DNA of 64,000 nucleotides from Natrialbaceae archaeon AArc-T1-2 (GCF_030273315.1 NZ_CP127176.1:1-64000); one strand, 5' to 3'; positions 43,669 through 52,450 are shown, counted from the first letter of the stretch. Translations and numbers: made by a program. The notes: generated by a model not told the origin, from the sequence alone.

Positions 43669-46244
43669 TGTCTACATACGAAAACGCAGCGGACCTAGAG
43701 TTCTTCAATGACTGTCTCGATACACTGATAAAAGATCTGCTCTATAATGATCTCGGCGTTACAGATTATCGTTGGGATCAGAACTCGGAGAGTAAACTCC
43801 AAAAGAGTGCTTGGGTAGCATCACTTCTCGCTTCCAGTGATGACGAGGAACACCAGTCTAAGGCCCTTTCCTTTGCGATTCTCGCATATATTGAGAAGCG
43901 AGGGACCGATGACGAGGAGATGTACGAACGGTACCTCTATATCGTTCTCTCTCGCATTGGTAATCTTCAAACGTTCAATACCGTTCGGCGAGAACAGGCA
44001 GATGTCAGCTTCGAGGAGAGGCTCATTTCATCGCTTGACTCTGCGTTAGGCTTCGAGCTGAGTTCTGACCTCCAGCAGCACGAACTCGGTGATGGGACTG
44101 TGCTGTCCTCCTTCCAGAAGGATATCCTAAATGCGCTTCAGGCAGGGAAGGACATCGCGATATCCGGTCCGACATCTTCCGGGAAGTCATTCATACTCCG
44201 GAAATACATCCAGAGTGAGCTCAAAAGCGAGGATGGCTTCGAAGCAATCTACGTCGTCCCGACTAGAGCACTCATTGCGGAGGTGAGCGAGAAGCTCTCC
44301 AGTCTCAACGATGATATAGACGGAGAGCAAGAGATTGAGGTCAGAACCGGCGCATATTTCGAGGAGGAATCGGAGGATCTAGAAACAGATTTAAATTCGT
44401 TCTTAGTAGTTACTCCTGAGCGGTGTCTGCGGCTCATCGACGAGGACACTAGGGCGAGAATTGAGCCAGACCTGATATTCTTCGACGAGATTCAGAACGT
44501 CCAGGACGGGCAGAGGGGTGTCTTATTCGAGGATATCATTCAATTACTCAGTGAATCCTGGCCGGAAACTCAAATCGTCGCCGCAGGTCCCTATCTTGAG
44601 GAGCCACAGGATACTTTAAGCAATCTGACAAACCGAGAGGTCGTACAGATCAAAACCGCATTTACACCGGTTCTTCAAATGAAGGCGATTATTCGGTTCA
44701 AGAGAGCAAAAAACCAATCCAGATCTATACGGATGGTTGATGTTGTCCTCTACAGTCCTTCTGGAGACAAATTAGAGTTCACGATAGCCGAACCGGACGA
44801 CCTCACGTATACTACGGTCAACAATAGCAAGACTAGAGCGCTGACCACCATAATCGATGAATATGGGCAAAATAGCCAGAATCTGGTATACGCCAGCAAA
44901 ACCAACCTAGCCGAGGATCGAGCCGACGCTATCGCAAACAACCGGAACCGAGAGATAACGTCTGCGAGAATCGATGATCTCACCGAATTCCTGAAGAACA
45001 CGATCCACGAAGACTATCCACTCATTGACCACCTCCAAAAAGGAGTGGCCTTCCACCACGGTCGCGTACCGAAGATTGCGAGAGAGGAGATAGAAGACCT
45101 CTACCGGTCGAAAGTAGGCCTTGACACAATCGTATGTACTTCTACTCTACTGGAGGGGGTGAACCTCCCCGCGGAGAAAATTTTTCTGACTAGTGCATAT
45201 CGAGGGGACAATGAGCTGTCAGAACTCGACTTCCAGAACCTCGTCGGACGGGTCGGTCGCGTTGATTCCCGGTTGTACGGTTCTATCTATTGCGTTGAGG
45301 CCGAAGATGACGAATGGGTGGATGAGAAATTGGATAGCGATACGGAGGAATCGGTCAATCCTGCTACCTCACAAGCTACGGATAACCCAAACAAACTCAT
45401 CACCGCGCTCGGAAGCAACGACCTTCGGCAGCTCAAAGACGCATCGACGCGGTACACGTCGATTCTCCTTCGCTCTCGCTACCTCAAGTCCGACTACGAT
45501 GTCGACAAATACCTCTCCAACAAGGGGCTCTCGGACTCAGACATCTCCTCAGCGAAAGACGAACTCGATCGGACTCTCGAAGACATCGAGATCCCGGAGA
45601 AACTGCTGAGGCGGAACCCAACTGTCGATCCCGTGGAGCAGAACACGCTCTACAGGCTGGTGATGAAGAACCCGGAAAGGTGGGTGATTGGTGAGAATAC
45701 AGCAGAATACAGTTATGATAAACTCATGCGGATCACTCAGCAGTTGAATCAGGTATTCAAGTTCACCAAGGATGATGAATACGGGATCGATCCCTCAAAC
45801 CGAGAAACCAAGCACGGAGCGCTGGAGCCGATCGTAGTAGTTGCGAATCAGTGGCTTCGAGGAGAGACGTACAAGTCCATGATTGATTCTAGGCAAGCGA
45901 ACGTTGAGGATGAGGGCCTGAGTAAGTGTATTAGAACGATCCTTGATCTCGTGAACGACGACGTTCGATTTATTCTGGTCAAGTACTACGGGATGCTGGT
46001 CGATATGCTAGAAGAAACCGACTACGAGATGGGTAAGTGGGCAAGCAACTTCGACCAGATGTTGGAGATGGGATCGATGAACTTCGGGGAGTTGCGTCTC
46101 ATGTCGAAAGGTGTAGATCGGTCGGTTGCGCTGCAGTTAGGAATCCCACCGAACGTCGATGATGTCGAAGAATTTCTTGAAAACCGTCGAGGGAAGATCC
46201 CAAAATTCTTCGCTCGACACCTAGAGTCGCAGGGGGTCCTCTAG
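43668..46244 (+). CDS. hamB: Hachiman HamB-like superfamily 2 helicase, 858 aa
   Basis: Helicase partner of HamA. An N-terminal helical region (about 140 residues) precedes LSSFQKDILNAL and Walker A ISGPTSSGKSF (residues 165-175). VVPTRALIAEV is motif Ia, VTPERCL motif Ib, and LIFFDEIQNVQ (DEIQ at 273-276) the DExx box. C-terminal motifs are AFHHGRVPK, VCTSTLLEGVNLPA and NLVGRVGRV. The C-terminal ~270 residues are helical and specific to this family. HamB is thought to survey DNA and restrain or activate HamA. The pair is tightly coupled and appears intact, so a functional Hachiman is likely. Confidence 0.92.
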   Translation: MSTYENAADLEFFNDCLDTLIKDLLYNDLGVTDYRWDQNSESKLQKSAWVASLLASSDDEEHQSKALSFAILAYIEKRGTDDEEMYERYLYIVLSRIGNLQTFNTVRREQADVSFEERLISSLDSALGFELSSDLQQHELGDGTVLSSFQKDILNALQAGKDIAISGPTSSGKSFILRKYIQSELKSEDGFEAIYVVPTRALIAEVSEKLSSLNDDIDGEQEIEVRTGAYFEEESEDLETDLNSFLVVTPERCLRLIDEDTRARIEPDLIFFDEIQNVQDGQRGVLFEDIIQLLSESWPETQIVAAGPYLEEPQDTLSNLTNREVVQIKTAFTPVLQMKAIIRFKRAKNQSRSIRMVDVVLYSPSGDKLEFTIAEPDDLTYTTVNNSKTRALTTIIDEYGQNSQNLVYASKTNLAEDRADAIANNRNREITSARIDDLTEFLKNTIHEDYPLIDHLQKGVAFHHGRVPKIAREEIEDLYRSKVGLDTIVCTSTLLEGVNLPAEKIFLTSAYRGDNELSELDFQNLVGRVGRVDSRLYGSIYCVEAEDDEWVDEKLDSDTEESVNPATSQATDNPNKLITALGSNDLRQLKDASTRYTSILLRSRYLKSDYDVDKYLSNKGLSDSDISSAKDELDRTLEDIEIPEKLLRRNPTVDPVEQNTLYRLVMKNPERWVIGENTAEYSYDKLMRITQQLNQVFKFTKDDEYGIDPSNRETKHGALEPIVVVANQWLRGETYKSMIDSRQANVEDEGLSKCIRTILDLVNDDVRFILVKYYGMLVDMLEETDYEMGKWASNFDQMLEMGSMNFGELRLMSKGVDRSVALQLGIPPNVDDVEEFLENRRGKIPKFFARHLESQGVL

Positions 46245-46378
46245 ATTATCCGCATCCCGCGTACTAACTCAGGCACATTTTCATAGACAGCTTCGGCCGA
46301 TAGTCTAGCTCATCATATTTTGGAAGCGCTCGCGTAGCGCGTCCTCGCGCTCCTCTCACGGGCAAAAAACAACCACCC

Positions 46379-46419
46379 TTAACCAACATTCTACCCAAGA
46401 AATCAGCGCTGTTGGTTAA
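46379..46419. repeat. Dispersed palindrome, copy 4
   Basis: TTAACCAACA at 46379-46388 and TGTTGGTTAA at 46410-46419, both exact, with a 21-bp spacer. It lies between the convergent ends of hamB and the small zinc-finger gene, so it is not in a promoter position. Confidence 0.85.
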
Positions 46420-46460
46420 TAACTAAGACGGCCTCCGACACCTGTCTTCAACTCTCGGAC

Positions 46461-46619
46461 TCACTCGTCGGCTTTGCGTCGACAGCGCACCTGTTCAGGA
46501 TTCGGTACCCACGGATGGTCGTCCCAGCAGTGAAGGGCGTGCTCTTGTGTCGTGTCGAACAGCGCCTCGCACGACCCACACTCGTAGGCGGTCTCGGTCC
46601 AGCGTTCCGTGACGAACAT
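46461..46619 (-). CDS. Small C2H2-like zinc-finger protein, 52 aa
   Basis: Starts MFVTERWTETAYECGSCEAL; the Cys-x-x-Cys (CGSC) is followed by two His (HALHCWDDH), a single C2H2-type finger. The start is the internal ATG at 46619; a longer frame reads through the neighbouring gene and is unlikely. Such one-finger proteins are frequent on haloarchaeal replicons and may bind nucleic acid or proteins. Confidence 0.6.
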   Translation of the reverse strand: MFVTERWTETAYECGSCEALFDTTQEHALHCWDDHPWVPNPEQVRCRRKADE

Positions 46620-46671
46620 CGCCGTCACCGTCGACCTAACCGGATCTGATGCGGCCGAACGCTGAACGTAA

Positions 46672-47007
46672 TCATTCGTAGAGGCACTGAGCGGACGCAT
46701 CCTCTCCATTGAGGGTCTGCTGATCCTCGTCCGTATCAGCAAAGAGGGTCGACTGATCTCCCTCCGATGTTTGCTCAACTTCGGGTCGGTCGTCGACGCC
46801 GAACTTACTCGCTTCGGGCCGATCAAGACGCGAATCCCGGTCGCGGTGGTCCACATCAGCGCCGAAATCCTCGAGTGAGGTCTCGACGCTCGTTTCGGTC
46901 ACTTCTAGTTGGCCATCGTCACCGAATGCGGTCTGTCGCTGAATCTCGATCTCTGGTCGATCACTCACCTCATTCGAGCCTCCACCCACCGAGGCTCCGA
47001 CAGACAC
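46672..47007 (-). CDS. Acidic plasmid protein, 111 aa
   Basis: Unknown. The conserved-looking part reads VSDRPEIEIQRQTAFGDDGQ, LEVTETSVETSLEDFGADVD, FGVDDRPEVEQTSEGDQSTL and ends QTLNGEDASAQCLYE. It is very acidic and may be largely disordered. The start is uncertain: GTG at 47007 is chosen because it follows the end of the preceding gene closely; a second GTG at 46968 is also possible. It is part of a run of four to five small minus-strand genes. Confidence 0.55.
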   Translation of the reverse strand: MSVGASVGGGSNEVSDRPEIEIQRQTAFGDDGQLEVTETSVETSLEDFGADVDHRDRDSRLDRPEASKFGVDDRPEVEQTSEGDQSTLFADTDEDQQTLNGEDASAQCLYE

Positions 47008-47021
47008 CCCCGAGTGCTGCG

Positions 47022-47243
47022 TCAATCGTCTTCTGTGCGGATTTCGCTGGCCCGACCTTTGAGCCGGCGAAGAATCGGGATCCGTTGCTGATTCGCGTTC
47101 TCGTAGGCGACGCACTCCCGGAGCGTCTCTATATCGTTGATCGTCACGATACCAGCGTTGATGAGTCGCGTATTCGGGGGTTCGAGCCGTTGTTCTGGTG
47201 AAAGCTCGCTTGCGTCTGTTGTTTGACCGTCTGGATTGGTCAT
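47022..47243 (-). CDS. Small hypothetical protein, 73 aa
   Basis: Unknown. An acidic N-terminus, then NTRLINAGIVTINDIETLRE and IPILRRLKGRASEIRTEDD, resembling a short helical domain. It is in a run of small minus-strand genes with short gaps (47293, 47022, 46672), probably one operon. Confidence 0.55.
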   Translation of the reverse strand: MTNPDGQTTDASELSPEQRLEPPNTRLINAGIVTINDIETLRECVAYENANQQRIPILRRLKGRASEIRTEDD

Positions 47244-47292
47244 TGATGATCGCCTCCGCGACTGCTGAGGCGACGAAAAACAACTCTCTCCG

Positions 47293-47571
47293 TTACCCGT
47301 CTTCTTCCTCAGGCTGGATCTGGCGAGTGTCCTCAGCGAGGTCGTGGATATACTCGCGGAGGGTTTCCATATCCTCGCGGGCGTCTTCGAGCGTTTTACC
47401 CTTCACTTTGGCCGTGATTTTGTCTTGATCGCGGGTGCCAGTACCGCGAGTAAGTTTGACCGTGAGTGAGACGCCGACATCGCTTCGCTCGACGTACTCG
47501 GTTGGTGCCTGACACTCACGATTCTGCGGCGATTCTAGGCCCGTACGTGGCTGCTGGGTGTGTTCTGACAT
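47293..47571 (-). CDS. Small hypothetical protein, 92 aa
   Basis: Unknown. The central part VERSDVGVSLTVKLTRGTGT, then RDQDKITAKVKGKTLEDARE and a helical tail, looks like a beta-strand pair plus helix. It resembles small haloarchaeal DUF proteins found on plasmids. It is 17 bp after the 134-aa gene upstream and co-directional. Confidence 0.65.
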   Translation of the reverse strand: MSEHTQQPRTGLESPQNRECQAPTEYVERSDVGVSLTVKLTRGTGTRDQDKITAKVKGKTLEDAREDMETLREYIHDLAEDTRQIQPEEEDG

Positions 47572-47588
47572 TGATTGCTCTCTGATCG

Positions 47589-47993
47589 TTAGTTGACGGA
47601 CGGTGCGACTGGATCGTCGACTATCTCACGAAGGGCTGCATCTATCTCGCGGCCGGTGAGTCGCCAGCAGCCGTCGGGTCCTGTACACTCTAGCTGGCTC
47701 ACTACTTCGGTCTTGAACGCCTTGTACTCCGCAAGCGCCAACTCTTCGTTATCAGTGTAATCGAGCAGGAGGGCGAGTGCGAGTTGGGCCGGCCCGCTGC
47801 CACCATATCCCCATTCGAATCCCGAAGGACTGTGATTCGCCAGCTCGAGACTCCGCTCTGGCGTGAGCTGTTGTTGGTCCGATTGCTTCTCGACGATGGC
47901 GCGGCCTCGACGACGGTAACCGACATAGTTGACGTCGGGATCAGCCGAGGTCCGTGACTGTACGTGTGAGCGTGCGTCGCTAATTCCACTCAT
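47589..47993 (-). CDS. DUF6166-like plasmid protein, 134 aa
   Basis: First gene of the small minus-strand operon. YVGYRRRGRAIVEKQ, LELANHSPSGFEWGYGGSGP and AQLALALLLDYTDNEELALA recall the DUF6166 family, in which a GFEWGYGGSGPAQLALALL segment is typical (from memory). The function of that family is not known. The sequence continues with CTGPDGCWRLTGREIDAAL. It may be the most conserved gene of the group and often occurs on mobile replicons. Confidence 0.72.
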   Translation of the reverse strand: MSGISDARSHVQSRTSADPDVNYVGYRRRGRAIVEKQSDQQQLTPERSLELANHSPSGFEWGYGGSGPAQLALALLLDYTDNEELALAEYKAFKTEVVSQLECTGPDGCWRLTGREIDAALREIVDDPVAPSVN

Positions 47994-48116
47994 AGGTTGG
48001 TTCGCGGGAGGCTCGTTCGATCACCCCCGCACCCCTCTCGGGGGTTCAAAAACAGGACGTAGCTGCGTTCGGCAACGTGTTTGACAGTTACAACGTACTG
48101 TTCAGGTATATCGGGA

Positions 48117-48742
48117 TGGCTGTACTGGACGATCTTTCAGGGTTCGAGTTCAAGGACGTGATAGAGGACGTCTTCCGCAATCTCGGCTACGAGAACGTCC
48201 GTCAGGCCGACCGAACCGCCGACGAGGGTCGCGCGTCATCATGGAGGAGGTCGTCGACGGCACCCGGCGCGCGATCATCGTGGAGTGCAAGCACACGGGG
48301 ACGGTCGGGCGCCCGGTCGTCCAGAAGCTCCACTCGGCGATCGCGACGTTCGACTTCGACAGCCCGAAACGTGGGATGGTCTTCACGACCGGCCGGTTTA
48401 CGAACCCAGCCCAGGAGTACGCCAACCGTCTCCAAGAAAACGATGGCCCCCATCTACGAGTTGCTCGACGGCGAGGACCTCCGGGAGATCGCCTGCACCA
48501 GCCACACGAAAACGGAGCGGCTGGAAGGCGAGCCGGTCTGTACGGGCTGTGCGGTGACCGAACGGTTCGTGCTGAAGACGAAGTACTTCTACGACGACTA
48601 GAATCTCGAGGTGTTCCGCGAGGAGTACGCCGCCATGCCCCTTCACGAGAAGGCGATGGAGAACAAGATGCTAGCGGGAGGTAGTGTGGTCGCGGCACTT
48701 CTGGTGGTCATCGGCCTACTCGTGGTCGGCGGCGTCATTTAG
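48117..48742 (+). pseudogene. Restriction endonuclease (Mrr-like) relic
   Basis: Broken gene for a PD-(D/E)XK restriction endonuclease with a C-terminal zinc region and membrane helix. Frame 1 starts MAVLDDLSGFEFKDVIEDVF and runs to about 48228, where one base is missing (GRASS instead of the expected GRDVIM). The next frame holds RRAIIVECKHTGTVGRPVVQ, with the catalytic Glu-x-Lys. Another shift near 48440 leads to YELLDGEDLREIACTSHTKT, where the nuclease part is joined directly to a distant zinc region (CTSHTKTERLEGEPVCTGCA), implying a large internal deletion. A TAG at 48599-48601 follows, and the frame then continues to a hydrophobic tail (SVVAALLVVIGLLVVGG). Confidence 0.85.
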
Positions 48743-48904
48743 AACGACTGCACTCTCACGTAGGCTCAGCGATAGAGTGTCTCTGTTCAGCAAGTCTTTC
48801 TGTAGATATGATGGAGGGCGGAGAAGCCCATTACGAATGGGTGCTATGCCGCTGAAATGAAACTAGAGGGTAGATTAATTGCCGTAAAATTCAAGCGGCC
48901 CCCT

Positions 48905-50299
48905 TCAGTGACCGTTTTCGACAGGTCGAAAATCGAACTCGCGGCTGTTCGCCGGTGCGTCATCGGGGACCTCGTTGTGATTGAGCAGGTACTCGGGCCA
49001 CGCCTCATATGCGAGTCCGACGAGTAGAGGCTCCACTTCTGCGAGGTACGCTGGATAGCCGTACGGTCCTGGATATACTTCTGGATCCCAGGCGCGAATC
49101 CACAGATACGTCTGTTCTTTGAGTTGGTGCGTCCCTTGTTCGAAGAGTTCGCTCGCCCAACTGAGTTTCTTCGACTCTTCTCCGAATACTGTCTCCGAGA
49201 GTTCTCCTACGTGCCAATAGCTTCCGTCACCCCAACGAGCGAAACTCCGTGTCCCGCTTCGGTCTTTCGCAATCTCCTCGAAGTTAGCACTCAGTTCGTT
49301 CTTTTTCCCGTACGCCTCACCTTTTCCGATGTACCGTGGGACAACATCTGTTGGGGAGGGATTCACAGAGTTGAGTTGAAAGAGGACATAGAGTAAGCCA
49401 CTCTCTCCCTCTTTCACGCCGTTCCTGTGAACACATCGTTTTCCCTCTCGGCGAATCCGTTCGTCAATAGCGTCGCTTCGCTTGAGCACTGTCGAGGACC
49501 CAAGTGTCTTCGTCTCGACAACGAGGTCTTCGTCAGTCTCGAAGAGCGGTATCGGATCTGCCACCTCGGAGTCGTTGATGTCTCGACAGATGGTCTTCTC
49601 GACCCACTCGTACCAGAGTTCGATCTTATTTTCGGCAGTCACCTTCTCAGCGGGGAGTTCAGCGAGTCGTGCAGTTTCCTCATTCAACGATTTGTTGTCC
49701 TCGTCAACCCATTCGTGACCTACTTTCCCCATCTCGTGGGGGACACGGTTGGGGACGAAGTCGCGATTGGCGAACACACGGTCGAACCGGGAAAGTGAGT
49801 GAACCAGACCGACCATCTTCCCCTCGAGTTCGTGCCGGTACGTCGGGTACCCGTACGGACCCGTCTCTAAATCGTCGACGTCGACTACCCACGCGTACAG
49901 CTGTGATGCCGATTTTTCATAGACTGTTGCGATGTGGTCGTACTTCCCGTAACTGCCCCACGACCCATCGTCTTCCCACTCCGAAATGGGAAGGGCGTCC
50001 CGGAGCTTTCTGAAGTGGTTCATCAGTCGACTCGCGACGTTGCTTGTTTCGCCGATGTACACCGGAATCACGTCGAAAGGTCCGTCTACGGGCTCGTCAA
50101 GGAAGTACAACATATACAGATAGTCACCACTCCCCCGACCCAGGCGATACGTATCGTAATCGTCGGCCATCGATAAGTCCGAGCCGCTGTCGTTGACCAT
50201 CGGAACCGGATCCGGAGTTGCAGCCGACTGGATGTCTGAGAGAATTGCCCTCCGCACAAATTCATCCCAGACCTTCTCTTTTGATCGTCTATCCGACAT
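48905..50299 (-). CDS. Tandem GIY-YIG-like protein, 464 aa
   Basis: Two related modules. Module 1 (about residues 55-160): YLYMLYFLDEP, VIPVYIGETSNVASRLMNHF, then YAWVVDVDDLETGPYGYPTY and RHELEGKMVGLV. Module 2 (about 290-445): GLLYVLFQLN, VVPRYIGKGEAYGKKNELSA, then YLWIRAWDPEVYPGPYGYPA and LAEVEPLLVGLA. The Y-x-Y-I-G core and the Glu in (E/L)xE are present in both, so both sites may be active. This is the second double GIY-YIG protein in the window, but it is not obviously a copy of the one at 41792. It is flanked by a restriction-gene relic and small zinc genes. A nuclease role, possibly in defence, is inferred. Confidence 0.8.
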   Translation of the reverse strand: MSDRRSKEKVWDEFVRRAILSDIQSAATPDPVPMVNDSGSDLSMADDYDTYRLGRGSGDYLYMLYFLDEPVDGPFDVIPVYIGETSNVASRLMNHFRKLRDALPISEWEDDGSWGSYGKYDHIATVYEKSASQLYAWVVDVDDLETGPYGYPTYRHELEGKMVGLVHSLSRFDRVFANRDFVPNRVPHEMGKVGHEWVDEDNKSLNEETARLAELPAEKVTAENKIELWYEWVEKTICRDINDSEVADPIPLFETDEDLVVETKTLGSSTVLKRSDAIDERIRREGKRCVHRNGVKEGESGLLYVLFQLNSVNPSPTDVVPRYIGKGEAYGKKNELSANFEEIAKDRSGTRSFARWGDGSYWHVGELSETVFGEESKKLSWASELFEQGTHQLKEQTYLWIRAWDPEVYPGPYGYPAYLAEVEPLLVGLAYEAWPEYLLNHNEVPDDAPANSREFDFRPVENGH

Positions 50300-50395
50300 T
50301 GCCGGGAGAAGACAACATACGATAATAAAGTTGGTTGGGACGATTTAGAGCAATACCCGATTTCCAGTTGATCTCCTAAAAGAGCCCACAGGAGA

Positions 50396-50791
50396 CTATG
50401 CCAGATGCGACACTTCGTCTGGCTCTTCGACGTCGTCGAACTCGCCGCGCTCCACAGGTTCCCAGTCCTCATCCGGATCTGGACTCCACCAGTCGACTTC
50501 GTAGGCGCCCGGTGCGCCGAAAACCTTCACGCGTGCCGACCCATCGGGCAGGTCGCGACGCAGTTTCTCGTCGACGTGGAGATTCCAGGTCGTGGTTGTA
50601 TCGAAGCAGGCGAGCACGGCCTCCTCGTAGCCGCGTGTCTCTCGGGACTCCTGAAGTTCGACCTGGGTGTTGCAGTTCTTGCAAAACACCCCTTCGAAGG
50701 GAATGTGACTGAAGACCTCCTGCCCGCAGACGGGGCACCAGAGGAACTCGAACAGTGCCTCACTGTGTTGGTTGAGTACTTCTAGACTCAT
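50396..50791 (-). CDS. Zinc-binding plasmid protein, 131 aa
   Basis: MSLEVLNQHSEALFEFLWCP opens the protein, with two zinc knuckles (CPVCGQEV and CKNCNTQV) in the first 50 residues. The remainder includes VLACFDTTTTWNLHVDEKLR and VKVFGAPGAYEVDWW, and an acidic end. The start is the ATG at 50791; a frame extending upstream to 50872 adds unconserved sequence. I associate it with a haloarchaeal DUF (DUF7567, from memory). It is third in a minus-strand group with 51234 and 50848. Confidence 0.72.
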   Translation of the reverse strand: MSLEVLNQHSEALFEFLWCPVCGQEVFSHIPFEGVFCKNCNTQVELQESRETRGYEEAVLACFDTTTTWNLHVDEKLRRDLPDGSARVKVFGAPGAYEVDWWSPDPDEDWEPVERGEFDDVEEPDEVSHLA

Positions 50792-50847
50792 TGTTGGACC
50801 GACCCGGTCGAACCGGGTCACCCGTTCTACTCGGATGAAAAACAGCA

Positions 50848-51230
50848 CTACGGGCGTCCTCTCAGATACCACTTGGTGCCGTAGACGATGCGCGATGGAG
50901 CTTCGTACCCGCAGTCGTGGCAGTCGAACCAGCGCTGGACTTTCGCTCCGTCTGCTGACTTCTCATCGACGAGGATGTCCTCGTTCTGGATTCGGGACAA
51001 CTCAATTCGGGCGCTGGCCGCTTCCGGAGCTCGCCACGGAACGATTTCGCGTCCTTCGTCTCGTACCCCCGCGACCACACTGGGTGGCCGTCGACGAGGA
51101 TTGCGCCACGCCACTTGTAGCGGTAGGAGTCTGGCGCTCTGTACAGGACAGCCCGAGCGCCAGTCTCGGTGTTCCGATGCGCCAACGTTGGCGACCGGCT
51201 CTCGCGTCGCCAGCTGGTGATTCTGGGCAT
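50848..51230 (-). pseudogene. Zinc-binding plasmid protein with a frameshift
   Basis: The first part MPRITSWRRESRSPTLAHRN, RAVLYRAPDSYRYKWRGAIL and RGYETKDAKSFRGELRKR is followed by ELSCPES, where a CPEC-type zinc knuckle is expected. From there the meaningful text continues one frame over: QNEDILVDEKSADGAKVQRW, FDCHDCGYEAPSRIVYG. One base is therefore missing near 50990, inside the zinc knuckle codons. It is either a recent pseudogene or a sequencing error. I associate the intact family with DUF7568 (from memory). It starts 4 bp after the end of the gene at 51234. Confidence 0.75.
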
Positions 51231-51233
51231 TGT

Positions 51234-51719
51234 TTAGAAATGGACATCAACGGGCACGATCCAGAGCTCCTCGCTCTCCTCGAGGACTCGATCCAGCTGC
51301 CCTCGGTGCCAAATCCCGCAACCGCATTCGTCGTACAGGAAGATCGAGGGACCGTCGTACGCACCGACTTGATGGAAGGCATGCCGGGCGAGACCTCTAT
51401 TACGCATTATCTCATCATCGCTGAGTTTGTCGAGCGCTTCCCGTACTCGTTTGAGGTTCCGCTGGAACTTGCTCTTCGTCGCGTCCCAACCGCGCTCCAG
51501 GGGTTCCTGGACTTCGTCAGAGTCTACCCGCGTTGCAACTGGGGAGTCGCCCCAACGAGCATTCTCTGCCACCGTCGAGCCTTCTTGATCGAACGTGACG
51601 AAGTAGTCGAATACGGTGCCACCGTGCGGATCGGCTCTAACCAGCCGATCGAGCACTGCTTTGCCGGTGGCTACTGCGTCGTTTCGCGTCGATGCCTCTA
51701 CCAGGGTGTAAATGACCAT
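51234..51719 (-). CDS. Plasmid protein of the LVEAST/FLYDE type, 161 aa
   Basis: Unknown function. It starts MVIYTLVEASTRNDAVATGK and ends PSIFLYDECGCGIWHRGQLD, RVLEESEELWIVPVDVHF. The central domain of the 294-aa zinc protein at 57769 shares this plan (LLVEASTFYTAVAKG, STFLYDEGGYDVRNEDRL, ENDVWLVPAVAL), so the two are paralogues, this one lacking zinc ribbons. The fold looks alpha/beta, with a conserved Tyr-Asp-Glu. It is first in a three-gene minus-strand group. Confidence 0.72.
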   Translation of the reverse strand: MVIYTLVEASTRNDAVATGKAVLDRLVRADPHGGTVFDYFVTFDQEGSTVAENARWGDSPVATRVDSDEVQEPLERGWDATKSKFQRNLKRVREALDKLSDDEIMRNRGLARHAFHQVGAYDGPSIFLYDECGCGIWHRGQLDRVLEESEELWIVPVDVHF

Positions 51720-51829
51720 GTGCGTCGGTATTCACCTTTGCCGACGCACGCAACTTCGCTCCGTATCACTGCTTGATGCGCCGGCCTCTATCGCCCGGTG
51801 ATCGATAACCACCACCAAATGCGCGCTCG

Positions 51830-51976
51830 CTATATGTCGTCTTTCTTCGACCCTGTGGCATCCATGACGGTGATCGTCAGGTCGCCGCTCTCGTAATCAG
51901 CTTCGAAACCGACGGCGATGGAATCCAACATGCGAGCCGCGTAGGAGGTGCGGTGCCGTTTGAGCAACTCTATCTG
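51830..51976 (-). pseudogene. C-terminal fragment of a small hypothetical protein
   Basis: An open stretch reads QIELLKRHRTSYAARMLDSI and AVGFEADYESGDLTITVMDA, ending TGSKKDDI with TAG at 51830. It looks like the end of a real haloarchaeal protein but has no start of its own in a plausible place and no promoter. A very short gene beginning at the internal ATG (MLDSIAVGF) cannot be excluded. Confidence 0.4.
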
Positions 51977-52029
51977 CCAGCAGGATTAATTAACCGCTAT
52001 AACGCAGATAGTCGCAGCTGCAGATGGAA

Positions 52030-52449
52030 CTATTCTTCAATTCCGTCGAAGGAGATTCCTCTGATGCGATATTGATGTTTCCCTTCGATGTCTTTGCGAC
52101 GAGTTGCCCGTTCTGAGTCGGTAATGATGAGTACTGGACTTGAGCGACCGTCTCGCCGGGCGTAATTCTTAAGATCTGGAATCGCCGCCGACACGGATGT
52201 CTCGACTTCGATTAATGACAGAGGAAACTTTCCGAAGAAATCTGCCCCCAACATTGAGAAATTGCGTATATCCACAATGAGGTCTGGTGCTCCTGATTGT
52301 CCGTCGAAGTGGCGGCGATCAACCGACAAGTCACCGAGTTTTTCTTCGGAACCGTTTTTCCGAACTACTAACTCCGCGTCATCGTACTTCTCTTTCAGAC
52401 ATTCGTACGTATTCGCAACGATCTCGTTGTGCTCGTAGGTATCAGTCAT
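52030..52449 (-). CDS. Small PD-(D/E)XK-like protein, 139 aa
   Basis: Fourth and last gene of the ATPase operon. The pattern GAPDLIVDIRNFSML followed by PLSLIEVETSVSAAIPDLKN gives Asp ... Glu-x-Glu and a later helix with Lys, resembling a reduced PD-(D/E)XK nuclease with the final Lys replaced or moved. YARRDGRSSPVLIITDSERA is a typical strand-helix ending. The start is the ATG at 52449, one base after the upstream stop; a GTG at 52458 overlapping that stop is also possible. It is the likely effector nuclease of the operon, but catalytic competence is uncertain. Confidence 0.68.
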   Translation of the reverse strand: MTDTYEHNEIVANTYECLKEKYDDAELVVRKNGSEEKLGDLSVDRRHFDGQSGAPDLIVDIRNFSMLGADFFGKFPLSLIEVETSVSAAIPDLKNYARRDGRSSPVLIITDSERATRRKDIEGKHQYRIRGISFDGIEE

Positions 52450-52450
52450 G

